DNA of 64,000 nucleotides from Pelodera strongyloides. Taxonomy: Eukaryota > Nematoda > Chromadorea > Rhabditida > Rhabditidae. The position numbers were made by a program, and so were the translations under genes. The first letter of the stretch is position 1. Each line of letters begins with the position of its first letter. Below are positions 12,501 to 25,155 of this stretch, in pieces. The notes beneath the pieces were generated by a model, which saw nothing but the letters and a program-made list of their open reading frames with translations, did not search any database and had not been told where the DNA came from. The stretch spans positions 248,001 to 312,000 of the forward strand of contig JAANDG010000102.1 of assembly GCA_036852015.1 (NCBI GenBank), given 5' to 3'.

Positions 12501-14442
12501 CGCAGCCAGTATCCAGAAGGCTTTTTGCTCTAGCTCCCAGCGAGGGTGTCTCTTTTGACGCTGTCATTTATTTCAGGCTGGGCACTGTGGTGGTTCCCCC
12601 GTCGGGCTGATACCTACACTCATCTGTCTCGCGTGTTCCTCCTCTGCTCCATCTCGTCTGCTCTAATCTTCGGCTCTTTGGCACTCAACTTCCCTTTTGC
12701 CGGTATCATCGCAGTGATAGTGATGACAGTTATTGCATCAAAGCATTGGAAGTTGGACAACGAAAAGAAGGTAGCAGTTACAAACATTATCAAGAAGATA
12801 TGAAACGATGATGCAGATTATAATGTACTGAATGGCCGCAAATCGCAATTGTTCGCTTAGATTTTGTATTCAGATGTACGTGGAAGAAAGGAGTCTCGCG
12901 ATAATATGGAATCTGTTCTTCCAACCTCTCCTATTTGTGCTCATTGGAATGAAGTTTGAAATCGTTCAGGTAATGAAAACATACCGTACCTATTTGCTTT
13001 TTTGTGGTGAATTTTAACAAATCTTTAATTTTAATATGATTAATAATTTTAATATAATTTACAGCTCGAAAGCTACACACTACGGAAGGTGAGCGCTGAT
13101 AGAGTGTACTTAGCGTTGTTAGCCCAGTATAGACGCACAGTTTTCTTTTGTTATTTTGTCTAAATCTGTTTTCCTTTCTTATTATTATTATTCAGAATAC
13201 TGGCCATGGTGTTCTTTCTGGATTGGCAATTATTGGAATCGGAATCGGTGTCAGAATCCTCTCTATTCTCTTCTTGACCATGTGTTCTGGACTGAAATTC
13301 CGCGAACAACTTGTATTCGTGTTTTCTTTCCTCCCAAAGGCCACAGTACAGGTATTTAACGAAGAGACACTATCGTATCACATACTTACAGAAGGAAGAT
13401 TTCCTGTGACGCTTCAGAGAGTGCAATTATCTCCATAATTAGCATTTAGTTATTATTGATATTTAGGCAGCCCTCGCACCAGCTCTTCTTGCGGCCACAT
13501 CAACTATTCCCGAATTGGAACCCTGGGCTCAACTCGTGCTCAATACTTGTATCTTCGCAATGCTGATCACCACTCCCATTGCACAATTGTTTCTTGACTT
13601 GGCTTGTCCGAAACTGCTCAAAAGCAAGTTTATTCAAACGGTGAGCGCTCCATTCTGACCATTGCGAATGATTTAGTAGAATAGACACTTGGAGTCTAGG
13701 CCGAACCATGTGACTTGTGCTCTGTACACTTTATAGGTGCAGATCTCTCCTGAAGACACATATTTGAGTAATCAGAAGGTTGACGATGGGTTGGAGCACG
13801 TACACGGAACACCTGGGTCATACACTTTCAAGGTAAAGCTGGGTCATACGTATTGAGCCGTCGGAAGGCGAAAAGTTTTCAATAAAATTACGCCGATTTA
13901 TTTTGGTCTTCTTCATTAACGACATAATGACCTACATTGATAGCAAATATCGCTCAACATCATACAATTAGGTTCGACGATCCGCTAGCTTCAATGAAAT
14001 CATCATTTTTCTTCCGGCAACTTCAGGCAGTGCGCTGGAAATAAAAGACTTCCCTTTCCAGCAATTCAAGGCAATTTATGAGAGGCACGGTCAGAATCTT
14101 GAGCAACAGGAGAGATCACTTCCACCAATTCTGCAGAGTATTCAACAAGGAATGTACGATTCACCGAAGAGGGAAACATATGGAAGTCCAGTAGGAGGAA
14201 ATGGTTTGCCATCTTATAAGAACTCACTGTGAGAAGCTAATGGTCCATCGCATTTGTTAGTTAATTAGCCGAACGGCCCACTGCACATAGAACATTCTTA
14301 AATGACATTTTAAGGCTACGGTAATGGCAGTTCAGCTGCCCCACATGGATATGGCAACCAAGCACTGAATGTGGACAGATTCCCTCCCCCACAATTCGGT
14401 TCTGCCCCAGATGAAAGGAAAACGTACGGATACCACTTCTAA
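9542..14442 (+). CDS. NHA/SLC9B-type cation/proton antiporter (CPA2)
   Basis: Multi-pass membrane antiporter exchanging Na+ or Li+ for H+. Exons: 9493-9601 (CDS from ATG 9542), 9764-9854, 9955-10092, 10553-10716, 11296-11405, 11500-11581, 11698-11791, 12252-12323, 12577-12770, 12874-12969, 13065-13088, 13196-13351, 13467-13640, 13737-13832, 13972-14203, 14315-14442; 636 aa, all in phase. Landmarks shared with human NHA2: VLGLAAGRLFYYIHLPPLLG, INIPGIN, the core ASSPAVVTPAMLQLQ (about 192-206), SIDN (226-229) where NHA2 has FDD, FFQPLLFVLIGMKFEI, and SFLPKATVQAALAPALLA. The hydrophilic tail from about residue 500 is Gly/Tyr/Pro-rich. Reading on past 14203 gives an alternative stop (TGA 14230-14232), so two C-termini are possible. 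The frame is open upstream of ATG 9542 back to the acceptor at 9492, so a further 5' exon may exist. Confidence 0.88.
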
Positions 14443-15413
14443 GATATAGGCCACCGATTTTTTCTAAGTATATTACCATGCATAATCACAATTTATGTAA
14501 TTGCCATCAATCATTATAAGTTAATATCTATTTACACATTACATGTGATTACCCATTCACCCGAAAATCTCATCTGATTCTTTTCAAACGTCTGTAAACA
14601 CCATGTGTTTTGCACACCAATTTCTCAGGCGCTATTGTCTTTTCACTGTTGTTTCAAAAGAAGAACTTTCTTTCTAATTTCGTCAATAAAATCCAAAGTC
14701 AATAAATCAGCTTATTTTTATATATAATCATTATAATCGCCACTTTGTACCATTACTATATTCACTTGTTCTTGTTATATTATTGTAGTGTGTAAGCACC
14801 ATTACACCACGACATTTTTTACTCATTTTCATCATTTGTTTTCGATGCAATATTTACAAAACTCTCATCTTGGTTTATGTCCGATTTGTATCTGTGTTGA
14901 CTATCGATGGTAGACTTATTTCAGTAAGTCATTAGTGTATACCGAATATTTGATGGAGAACTTCACATTTTCTAGACTATTGAAGAAGTAAATGAATAAT
15001 TATTCAGTTTCTTTCCACATATGATAAATGTGACAAACATTTCACCGCAGTTGCAAATTGAGTTTTTTGCACCAGAACGTATAAGCCACGGAAAAAGAGC
15101 ACACTCGTAGCTTTAACTTTATTGTCACATACGCAAAAAAAATATTTTGTCACTTGTACCTGTATACTGTAGCATTAGTAAAGAGGAAATAAATAAAATG
15201 GATGCGCAGGCGAATGCTCTGTGCACGGATTTATGTTTTTGTTTTGCAGAATCTTTGTGGGAGATAGTTTAGATAAATTGTCAAAATATACTATCAGACA
15301 CATAACAAACAATTAAAAAAACATGTTTGGTTCTCATTTGGTGACATTTGGGTTATTGGTGCCTGAGCACAGAGTATATTTCAAGCACACATATTAGTAA
15401 CTAAACATAATTA
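14443..15413. other. Convergent 3' region between antiporter and arginase
   Basis: No gene seen. It should hold the 3' UTRs of both neighbours, which point at each other here. AT-rich, with polyadenylation hexamers on the plus strand near 14685 and 15187. Confidence 0.5.
14685..14706 (+). promoter_or_regulatory. Paired polyadenylation signals, antiporter
   Basis: Two AATAAA hexamers (14685-14690 and 14701-14706) lie about 250 bp after the antiporter stop codon. Confidence 0.45.
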
Positions 15414-17616
15414 TCAAATGCTAGACTGTTTTCTTGTTTGCACATTTTCCTCGATTGATTTTTGGAAGAATTTCGTCAAGTAGATGGTCTCAACCAAGTT
15501 GACGACAAGCCTCTCACTGAAATGATCATACTTCTCTATCGTATCCAAAAATGGAACTCCGTAAGTGGGCACTTAAAAACTGGGAACAAAAAAACAATAG
15601 TAACATACCTTGTCCTATGTTTATCATCAAATCGTGGAAGGAATTCAACAACTTCAGTTGCGATCAATTTTCTCAGGTCCATTCTCAGAACCGCTTGTAA
15701 GAATTCATCGGAAGAAATGCCACCTAAAAGTAAGTGTTTTTTTTACATGTTATCCTCCAAAACCACTTTTTTAGATTATCCATTCAAAAATTTACCGTCG
15801 GCCGGTGTGCCTACGGCCGGAGCATCTGTGACGTTAAAACCATCAATATCAATTGACATTCCGAATCCAACGGTGTTCCTAAAATACATTTGTCTGTCAT
15901 TCGCACGAGTTGTCAATGTGTGCAACTTGCAATGATCACCTTTTTCAAAGACAGGGAGATTATCATTTACTGGCGTTTGAAAGGGAAATAGTGATTAATA
16001 GTATGATCCAACACGGAATTGACGAAAGATCATACGAGAAAAGTTGCTGGTCGCCGAAATTGTTTCCCGACATATCACGCAGGGCAAGAAGAGATGCTTT
16101 CTCAGCGTGTATAATGAATGATGTCTGCTTACCTTGTGACATGATGATGTGCTTCCTGCATCACATCAATGATGCCCCTTCTGTCAACTTCTTCCATATA
16201 GAAAATGCGGACTCCCATTCTTTCCAAAAGCTCCTAAAGTTGTTTAATGTAAAACTTTACATGCATTGTAATGGACCGAGGTGTCGAGAGTGACATTCCT
16301 TAAACTTGCATTTTAACCAACCTGCTCGGGCGGCTCGAAGCTCCTGATTCCAACTAAGCATAAGTTTTCGGGAAGGATCTTTGGCAGATGATCACCTAAA
16401 AGTATGATCGGGGTAACTTTACCCAGCCCTCTGTGTGTTATGGAATTCAGTGGATTAGCTTATACATAGATGAATCACGGTTCTGGAACAACAGAAACGA
16501 ACAGTTCAGTAAGTTGATCTTTTGTTTTAGTGATAAGAGTCAGTAAAGCCACCGACCAATTTGCGTGAGGTTTTTGTCTCCAAACCCTAGGAGATGTGCT
16601 ACAGGCATTCCGTGTATATTTCCACTGGGAGAGGTTTGAGGAGTGTGCGCGTCCTGTAAGTTTTTGAATTTTATAATTATAATGTCATCACTGCGTAAAT
16701 AAAAGTGAATTAAAACAATTCCTCCGTCAAGATTAGACGTGACAAATTTTCTTTAATTTTAGTTGATACATGATACTCACCATATGAGCATCGACCCAGA
16801 TGAGTCCAATATCTCCTTCAGCCCTTTTATTATATGCCACTCCACTCCAAGTACCAATCGCTGATGAATGATCTCCGCCAATAACAAGCACTTCGTCAGT
16901 ATTCTCCAGACTGGCGCCTGCATGACGCGCTAGTTGGCGCATCGTCTACAATTAGCTGTAATTACTTTCCAATCAGTTTCTTATTCAGAGAAGTTTTTTG
17001 AGGAGCATAGTCAGCAATGATTACCTGTGTTATCCCGGGCAGAGCATCCATCTGTCTGCCGGTGTTCACTTCCTCAATGATGGTCTCCCACTGAAGTGGT
17101 ACTCTGGATTCCTTCAGAATCTCAGACTTACGTAGCACACTCACAGCTGATTCACATCCAAGATGCCTGAAATTGACCTGAACGTATTTTGCACATTCCC
17201 AGTAAACTACAGTGTCTCCTTTTTGTCTATTCTAAAGTAATCAACAAAATGTAAGCATGATAAAAAAATATATGTAAAGGAAAGTGAAAAATATATGTAG
17301 TTAAGTTAGGTTCGAAGTTGATTATACTCAAAACCCGCTAAAATTTTTTCCAGATTGTTCAAGAATGTATTATGTTGTAATGCAATATATTGGATACCCC
17401 CAAATAACTCCTAATGAGTTTTCGTTATTATGGACAGCGGATGTCACAACGGATCTTTGTGCCATGTATTTTGGCACAACCTTGTTTCGTGCGCCCTACA
17501 GAAATAGACATTTTGTTCCCTCGCGTTTTAATGTACCACGCTTACCGCCCTCCGATTCCATTTGCACATCCGACAACATTGAGTGCTTTCTGCAAGATTC
17601 GTAGCGAGGCCTTCAT
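15414..17616 (-). CDS. Arginase-family ureohydrolase
   Basis: Binuclear manganese hydrolase, most likely arginase (arginine to ornithine plus urea). Exons in coding order: 17616-17546, 17495-17448, 17166-17025, 16945-16781, 16653-16557, 16395-16322, 16233-16133, 15878-15796, 15723-15609, 15516-15414; all in phase, 332 aa, near the usual arginase length. Metal ligands are visible: His113 in [10 protein letters not shown], Asp139/His141/Asp143 in WVDAHMDAH, Asp243/Asp245 in SIDIDGF. The substrate-site [20 protein letters not shown] and C-terminal VVEFLPRFD plus DKHRTS (inferred across a junction) also match the family. Arginase is favoured over agmatinase because of the SGNxHGMP segment; activity is inferred. 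The start ATG follows a TGCTGTTCAG acceptor by four bases, as in spliced-leader genes. One donor is the less common GTCGGT (16556). Confidence 0.9.
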
Positions 17617-17816
17617 TATTCTGAACAGCACAATTTACAGATTCGCTTTGTTATGACAAAACACGCGGTTTCTCCCTCAAGCGCTAGTTAAAGGATCGAT
17701 AAACAATTTGCAGAAGTGAAGGTTTGATGAAAAGCTGGTAATAATTTAGCGAAATATACGTTGCCACATATTATCATAAAATAATTGGTTTAAACATGCA
17801 TAATAATAATACTAGA

Positions 17817-18002
17817 TACAACCCATAAACAGAAATAGAGACATAGCGTGTTGGATCTTGTTATTGAAAATGGACCAAATGATGAGCCGAGCCGATGTAT
17901 TTGATGAGATGTCACCGAATTCCATCCATAGAATCCACCCACGTGGGGGTGTGCCCCGCCCACATAGATAGAAACAACCCATACATAGAAATAGAGACAG
18001 AG
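17817..18002. repeat. Direct-repeat-flanked block
   Basis: The segment starting ACAACCCATAAACAGAAATA is repeated about 149 bp later with a few changes (ACAACCCATACATAGAAATA). Between them is a short GC-rich palindromic piece (CCCACGTGGGGGTGTGCC). This could be a small tandem duplication or the long ends of a mobile element. Confidence 0.5.
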
Positions 18003-18614
18003 CGAGTGTGAGAGAGAGTATCATAATGCCGTGAAGGTTGAATACATAAAGACATGGTACTCCGTTACATGGCTAAAGATGGTACGTGTTATGACAATTT
18101 TTTTCAAATTCAAACCAACACTTGGTAGCAAATTCATTCTTTAAAGAACGCAATGCTGTTTGCAATCGCTTATCAATGCTCTTTGGGAAATACAAAAAAA
18201 AGTTGAGAAAAGATGTCGACGAAATCACCCGAAGTAAACCCATCAATTATGATACATTTATGACGAAATCTTATAATCACAATGCTGCTAAATGTGTCGA
18301 TATTCGATGCAATGGGGCCACTTATTGTAAAACTTGCAAAAACAAATAGTTTCGAAGCCCCAAATAGGCACCGTAGTCTGAACTGAAAAATGTTGATACG
18401 TAATCTATTGCATTTTATAACCAACTGCATTTAATTTCTGGGGATCTTGCTCCGCTAATAACGTTAACGTCGAATGCAACGCGGATTTCGTCATTACTAC
18501 TAAAAATACTGTTGTTTTCACAGAAATTTCAGAATAACTTTTTTTCGTGTGTCTGCGCCTTTTTGATGTTGGCCTTCATTAATAACAATTTGTTTGCGTA
18601 GTTCAAGATTTGAT

Positions 18615-18806
18615 TTAAAGCGAAATACCGGCCGGTTTTTGAAACACATCGTGGACAACTGCGTTCCTCCGCAGTTATGCTAATTGTAAGTAGGGTCGAA
18701 TTGGGGTCGGGTTTTTTTATTATAAATTTTGATCATTTGCATACGATGCCAAAAAAATGTAGGTGTCCACGACGCGTTTCAAAAACCGGCCGGCATTTCG
18801 CTCTAA
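18615..18806. mobile_element. Short inverted-repeat element, copy 1 (TTAA-type MITE)
   Basis: About 38-bp terminal inverted repeats: left arm 18619-18656 starts AGCGAAATACCGGCCGG, right arm 18765-18802 ends CCGGCCGGCATTTCGCT. The two differ at only a few positions. The outer bases are TTAA on the left and CTAA on the right, so a degenerate TTAA duplication is plausible. There is no coding capacity. A second copy lies at 57916-58104. Confidence 0.75.
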
Positions 18807-21800
18807 GTCAATTCAAGGTACGGACGCTGGTTAGCCAAAGCATGACGCAATGGGTTCTGACAGCCGTTCTTTGGCTTTATACTTTACCTTCCCACTGGCG
18901 ATTTCGTGCTTCAATCGTTCAGTTTCCAAATTCCCGGCGCAAAGCATAGGCTAGTTCTCTTTCACACCTTACAAGAAAAAAAACATGAAAACTGGCATCG
19001 TCCAAACGCACAAGTCATCATGCGTATTGGGCCGTCAACTCACGTTCAGCGTTTTGCAAAAGGTGTTATTTAGGCTAATGGTAAGACCACTACTTGATAA
19101 TCAAAAACAGAGTGCCAAACTCCACTATGAAAGAATGATTTTTATTCTTGAGATAAACAATCTCTTCGCAGTATTCTTGCCCGAGATTGAGATGGTGCAC
19201 GTTTTCTAAACAAACTGAAACATCATGTATTTTGTAGCTGAAAGGCGCAGTGAAAGAAAACATTGTGCTTGCATGCGTAGGATAACGAAAAAAGTACATT
19301 TCACCTTTGGTTCGTGGCATTCTGTTACGATACGTTTCTAACCATGGGATAATTCTAAAGATCGATTGATAATTGTTTGATCTTTCTATTCGTATTCTTT
19401 GTTGTAATTAATCAGTCGCCACGTGAGATTGTATAACCAGTCGGTGGGGAATGGGTTTCCCCGAGGGAGTGTAGGTGAGTGATAGCGATGGGAAATGGAG
19501 GGTCGAGACAGTAAAAGATCTCCCTTTCAAGAAATGGGGAATCCCTGTCGACGACAGACACACCATAAACGAGTGCATAGCCACAATTGTGATCACCTTA
19601 AATATTGGGTAACTTCGATCAAAGTACAAACTCCCAAGGATACACTTATAACAATGGCATTAAAAACAACTTTATAACTACTTTTAGTAGTAAGAGAACT
19701 AACAAGCAGGTCCTCTATAGGATTCAGCGGAATGCCTCCATGTGTGCTCTCCCGTAAGAAAACAAAGCGTGTCATGAATTTCGTGAACTCGAGTTCATCG
19801 TAATTTACAGCTCATTATCACAAGCATGCGAACCTTCTCTTGGAAATCATACAGTTTGGAAGAAAGTCATGTACACACACTTGTTTCCTAGTATTTAAAT
19901 TTATAATAGAGGGTGCAGTATGTAATCACACTTTTCTGTTTTATATCTCTCGCCATACGAACTGTTACAATGGACGCACGCATACACCTTATGTAGGACA
20001 AACAAAAATTATGTCTGGTTTTGTTTCATTGATATTCGAGAATAAATTTCAAAGTTTATCCTGCAATGCACGGAGAATGATTGAATCTGTTTATTGCTTT
20101 GAGCGTGAGACAAAATATTCCCCATTTTTTTCCAGATTTCGCCTGGCTGTATTGAAGTATTTTTGCTCCGTTAAATTTAGAACGGTGTTCAAAGTCACCG
20201 GAATTTTTTTTTAGATAACATACAATATAGTCAAAAATTAAGGAAAAAAAAACTTGCTGAAACGTATTTCAACCGCATATACAGGCAGCGTATTCGAGTG
20301 ATTCCTCGCGGCACTAGGCAAAATTAAAGACGTTTGCGGAGGTAAATATTATCAAACAAAACAATGAACATACAATACATTACTTGTTTTTCTGACGGAC
20401 TACTTCGTGTACTAGCGATCGATTCTTCTTTCAGATTCATTTTTTATGAAATACGTGATTTAATCATTTTCAAAACTTTCGGATTCAAGGATATTAAATT
20501 GATGATGGTTTTTATCATCTAAGTCTTCCTACCGTGATGCCCACCGTATGATGATTGCATAATAAATGTTCCTTTTTCGGTCGCTCTACCTTATCTGTGC
20601 GAACTATTCCAAATATGTTCCAATGTTTCAATACCGTCCAATTTGTTTTTATTTGTTTTTATTTATTTTCATTCCACCGTAACGTTCAAGAACGATCGAT
20701 TATCTGTAATAATTGTTTAAAAGCGTTTAAAAGTTTCGTGTAACAGTCAGCAGTTTCGTTGGCGCTTTTGAACTTGGCCTGAAAACGCCAAACTGGCACA
20801 TTTGCGGTGGTTTTATCTGGTTTGTGAATCGGTTTCTTGTGTGACTTTTCAAACACATCTCAACGGATAATCTCACTTCGAAAACCGTGCCATCCACCGT
20901 TCCCTTCAACAGTCCATACATGGAGCATCAATTGCAAGCGTCGCTTGAGAAGAATTTATTATACTGTACGCATTGGTGCCTCTGTGCCTTTTCTGATTGC
21001 TATGTTCTGAAACTCCAAGTTAACTTTGACACCTATGAAACTATCGCTCGAGTCTTCGACTAATAGTGCACTGGGGTCATTGGTATCCAATTATGTATAG
21101 GGGCAGCGAACATAGTTGGGATGGAGTGCACAAGTACCACTACACTAACCATTTTTTGGGGTCAACCACATACACAAGAAACAAACATACGAAATGGATG
21201 ATGCATGTTTGGTGCAATTTATTTTGTATAAGTCTTATTTTGTAACTGATTTTTGAGAATTGCGTTTAGTCACTCATTGCCTCTTTACTATCATCCGTCT
21301 GAAATCTCTTAAATTATAATTACCTGACTGTAATTTGTTACGCGACCTTTTGTGGAAAGTCTATTTGAAAATTAATTTTTATTTACCACAATGCGTACAA
21401 AAAAACCAGATTTGATAACATTCTTGCTAGACGGTTTTCAAGCCGTCGTTTTGAAGTAATATCATCTTTTGCGGAACCGCAATATTTTTTTCTGCAGTAA
21501 AAAATTCTTACAACAAATTTAGCTTTGTCGCGTACTAAAGTGTACAAAAATTGATATGCCGAATTATCTTATGTACCAGTCTTGTTTATTCCCAAAACCT
21601 CCATTCAAGAACGTCAATAGTCGGTCAGCTGTGGAACATCTCGATGTGTCCATTATATAGTGGATCCCAGTTCTTACACAGCGAGTGACCAACACAAAAT
21701 CCACCCTCACTCCACTATACACACAAATATACTAACCGAAATATAATATTCGACGACAACGATAAACAAAATTCATTTTCAAATTTACATTTCAAAAAGA

Positions 21801-23375
21801 AAGTCATGATTTGGTTTCCAGTGAATTGTTTTTAGACAAGGTGTCGTTAGGATTAAGAAACGTACATTATTATTATTACATAAAAGATGACGCATTCGTC
21901 AATTGTTCGTGATGGTCCTTCTCGCTCATATCTAATTAAGAACTGTTTTGTGGTGGCGGCCCATAAGGGTTGTTGGCCCATCTGCCAGGGAAACGCGCAT
22001 TCCCTTCTGTCACTCTTTACAGTTTTTGGGAATTTTAATGTAACATTGAGATTCTATGTAAGCATTTTTTTCAGCCAGAGTGTATGTTTTTTTGAGAAAT
22101 TGCACGCGGTTTATACCTTCTGATGTATGTCGGGTATTGGTATGAAATACAATCCATAGCAGGCGATAACCTATCAAGGTATATTCCAAAAGGACAATGT
22201 CCCACTTAGAACACCTGCCATATCATCCACCTTCCATTGCTCTCTATCTACTATGGTATATCAGGCGTCTTGCCATTTCTCAATTGTTTTTTTCGTCACT
22301 AACAAAGTCTTCCGATAATTTTCTACATTTGCGTATTAGTTATGCAACTGTTTAGAAGCAGCGACTGTGACTGAGAAATTGGATTTTTCCGAACATGTAG
22401 AAAAATTTTCCAATCCTTTATTTATTTGTGCACATATATCTGTAAACAGCTTCTGGCTATTTAAAATATATTACACCGACTATCCCCTATAGACCATAAG
22501 GACCAGATGTGCGCGTTCTTAGAGTCTTTCAGTTAGAACATAATTAACGCTTTGGTACTTTATATAACAAGCCTGGGCATAACATAGTCAGTTTGATCCT
22601 CCATATCCCCGAAGTGAATATTCGATCTCCTCTCTTATAGAACAATGTTCTTCTAATCGCATTAGCCCCATTCGGCTGCTATTGAAACCTGTTCATGCTT
22701 TGTGTAAAAATGTGGAAGTTTTGTAGAAAGTGAGACGACTTTTCTCAAATCTAACAAACATTTGAATATACTAAGTAATATTTACACAGGGTACCTAATT
22801 GTTTGATCCTCTATGTGTTAGTCTTATGACAGTTTTTCGTAGCACAAATTATCCTACGGATTTGTATATAAATCCAGATTAGTTACTAGGCAATAATGTG
22901 AATCATTCAGAAGGGAAGATCGAATTATTTTAAATTATTTTGTCGTCTTGAATTAATTGTTATTTAGTTGTTTTCCGAACTGAACCTGCCTGATTTAAGC
23001 ACTTGTGCAATGAAGTCCAGGAAAAACAAATGCTACGATATAGCGCTTTTCTAAAATCCGTAAACTGTCCACCTGCTAAACATCTTTTGCATCAAGACAC
23101 TAAATCTCGGTTTAATGGTCCGATCGCCAATTATTTCCTCAGCGCGGCGACTGTCTTTTTATCCTTCCGCTACGGCTGTTACATTTGGCGCGACCTCAAC
23201 TCAGTTTTCGTTATATACACCATAATCATAACCAAGCAATGCTGTTCTGAGTAGTTTCTTTTTATACTTATTTTATATATGAGAAAAAATAAATTTTCTC
23301 TTGAAACATTATTGACGTTTAATATTTTATTCAGTTTTATCGAACCGGGTCGGTGCGTTATATAAGAAGCGGGTC

Positions 23376-23700
23376 ATGTTGCCATCAGCGGGCACTTCAT
23401 CTGCTCCTTCATGTGCCTCTCCTACCCCGTCTTGCACGTCATCCAATGGATACACACCAAACAAATCAATCAATAAACAATTACCACCCATTGATTCTCC
23501 CGTAACTTCACATAGTTTCAATGAACTGTCAAGGTAAGTTCATCTATTGAACAGTTGAGTTGAAGATAATATTGAACTTCTAATTGAGCACTAAGGACGG
23601 AAATCAGTCAATATAAGTCGTGTTGATTTGCAGATCTGCAACATACGGAAGACTCTCCACAAACGGGCCCCCTGCAAAAGCTTTTGGAAATACTGTCTAC
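23376..23700 (+). CDS. Alternative 5' exons of the coiled-coil gene
   Basis: Two exons. The first (acceptor 23334, ATG 23376, end 23533) encodes a Ser/Pro/Thr-rich start, MLPSAGTSSAPSCASP. The second (23634-23700) encodes RSATYGRLSTNGPPAKAFGN and ends in phase 0 at a GTAAGT donor. Splicing to 25432 is in phase and would give an isoform with 75 residues in place of the 22 residues of the internal first exon. A further exon opening at 23884 is possible. These exons could instead belong to a separate small gene. Confidence 0.5.
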
Positions 23701-25155
23701 GTAAGTTTAAATTTTATCGTTCATAATATCATCAAAACAAAAATATGTCAATCATATAAATTTTTATCTTTTTAACCGCATACTTTTCAACCATATATGT
23801 AGAATATTTTAAACCGTTTATTTTTATATTTCATCCGTATACATTTCAACAGTATATGTAGAGCTGTTCTATTCCACTTTCAGAAACCCTCACCAACATT
23901 TATAACATTGGACATTTCCATTGTCTCTCATTGTGAAAATCTATTCTCTTTTGCTGATATATCTGATATGCAAATTTCATTTCACTTCCATAACCCTTTA
24001 TCTGGGTCAATCACCGTTCACGCGAACAGAGTCCGCCCATCTTCTTTATTCTTATTTTCACTTTCTATTTCCACTTATTCTGATAACTGATCTTATTATC
24101 ACACACATCAATAACAGATGATTTACGCGTAATATATGTCAGACTAACATGGCAACACTCCATGTTTCGTATCTTGCCTGAAAAAAAAAAGATAAATTAT
24201 CATGTTTTAAGCTCATCAATGCATTTAGTTTTCTTTTTCTACAAAATACTAGTATTACGCCATATCAAACCGTGAACTACTTTAGTCACTAGCATATTTT
24301 AATACAGCGATAAGAGCTCGTGAATTTCGTAAACAGTTTATGCTTCCATACTGATTAGTGGTAGTGTGATATAGTCGTAAGAAGTCCTACGTCAGGCATC
24401 CCACTGTGCATTCTCTCAATTCACTGATAGACAATGCTGTTGACCTTGCATAAATCACAGAGGAGGTTATACATGTAACTAGAAATTTCTATTCCTTAAC
24501 CAAAACTGTGCGAGGAACTTGCTGATCAAGGTACATTTTAATAGTAATATTGAGGCCAATGTATTTAGATCAAATTCAGTCACTGTGTATCTGAAGATAA
24601 ACAACTCATCCAGTCTCATTCTTTTAGTTATGTGTGAACATTCCAATTGACTGTTTAAATAAGCAAAGCTATGTTACTGTTGAGCTTGTCGTGCGAAAAC
24701 CGTTATCCAAACCGGCTGTTGATACTGGCACACGAATTAGTGAATCTCCTCTCCTCTTTATGTCTTTTTACTGTCGTTTGTTTCCTTATTAGAATTGTCC
24801 ACTAAACTGCTGCTCTCTGTTCATAATGAGGATCTTTCAGGTAGGATGGCTCACAATCAGTTAGGATAAAATGAACTTCATTTTTTGTGTGTGAAAATTA
24901 CTGAATTCAATACTCAGCATGTGAGCACCAACATCAAAAGACTCAAAATATGCTGCTTGTAAAAAAACAGCAGTTGTACTTGTCAAAACATGTGCTAAAT
25001 TCTGAACATTCTATCTCAACTTTTACTATCCAACCTTGTCCTTTTACTCGTTAGTGCATATAAACCATATTCGACATTACTTCGTATACGTTACGTAAAA
25101 GAACCACTCGTAGCTATTCAGTTGTAGACACCATGAAAATTCAGGATAATATTAA

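Larger units (their letters stand above)
17617..23375. other. Gene-poor, repeat-bearing interval
   Basis: No convincing exon in about 5.7 kb. Contents seen: a ~33-bp direct repeat (about 17818-17850 and 17967-18000, CCCATA-AGAAATAGAGACA type) flanking a GC-rich CCCACGTGGGGGTG palindrome, and the inverted-repeat element at 18615-18806. ORFs here (for example 19840-20214, 18122-18349) show no family resemblance, no splice context and AT-driven composition. Confidence 0.5.

Noticed and set aside
15462..16293. Plus-strand ORFs of 157 and 127 codons
   Set aside because: They lie antisense to the arginase exons, whose motifs and splice phases are unambiguous.
23884..24090. Possible third 5' exon of the coiled-coil gene (KPSPTFITLDISIV...)
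   Set aside because: Acceptor is good and phase fits at its start, but no donor gives a phase that joins 25432 convincingly; composition drifts to non-coding.
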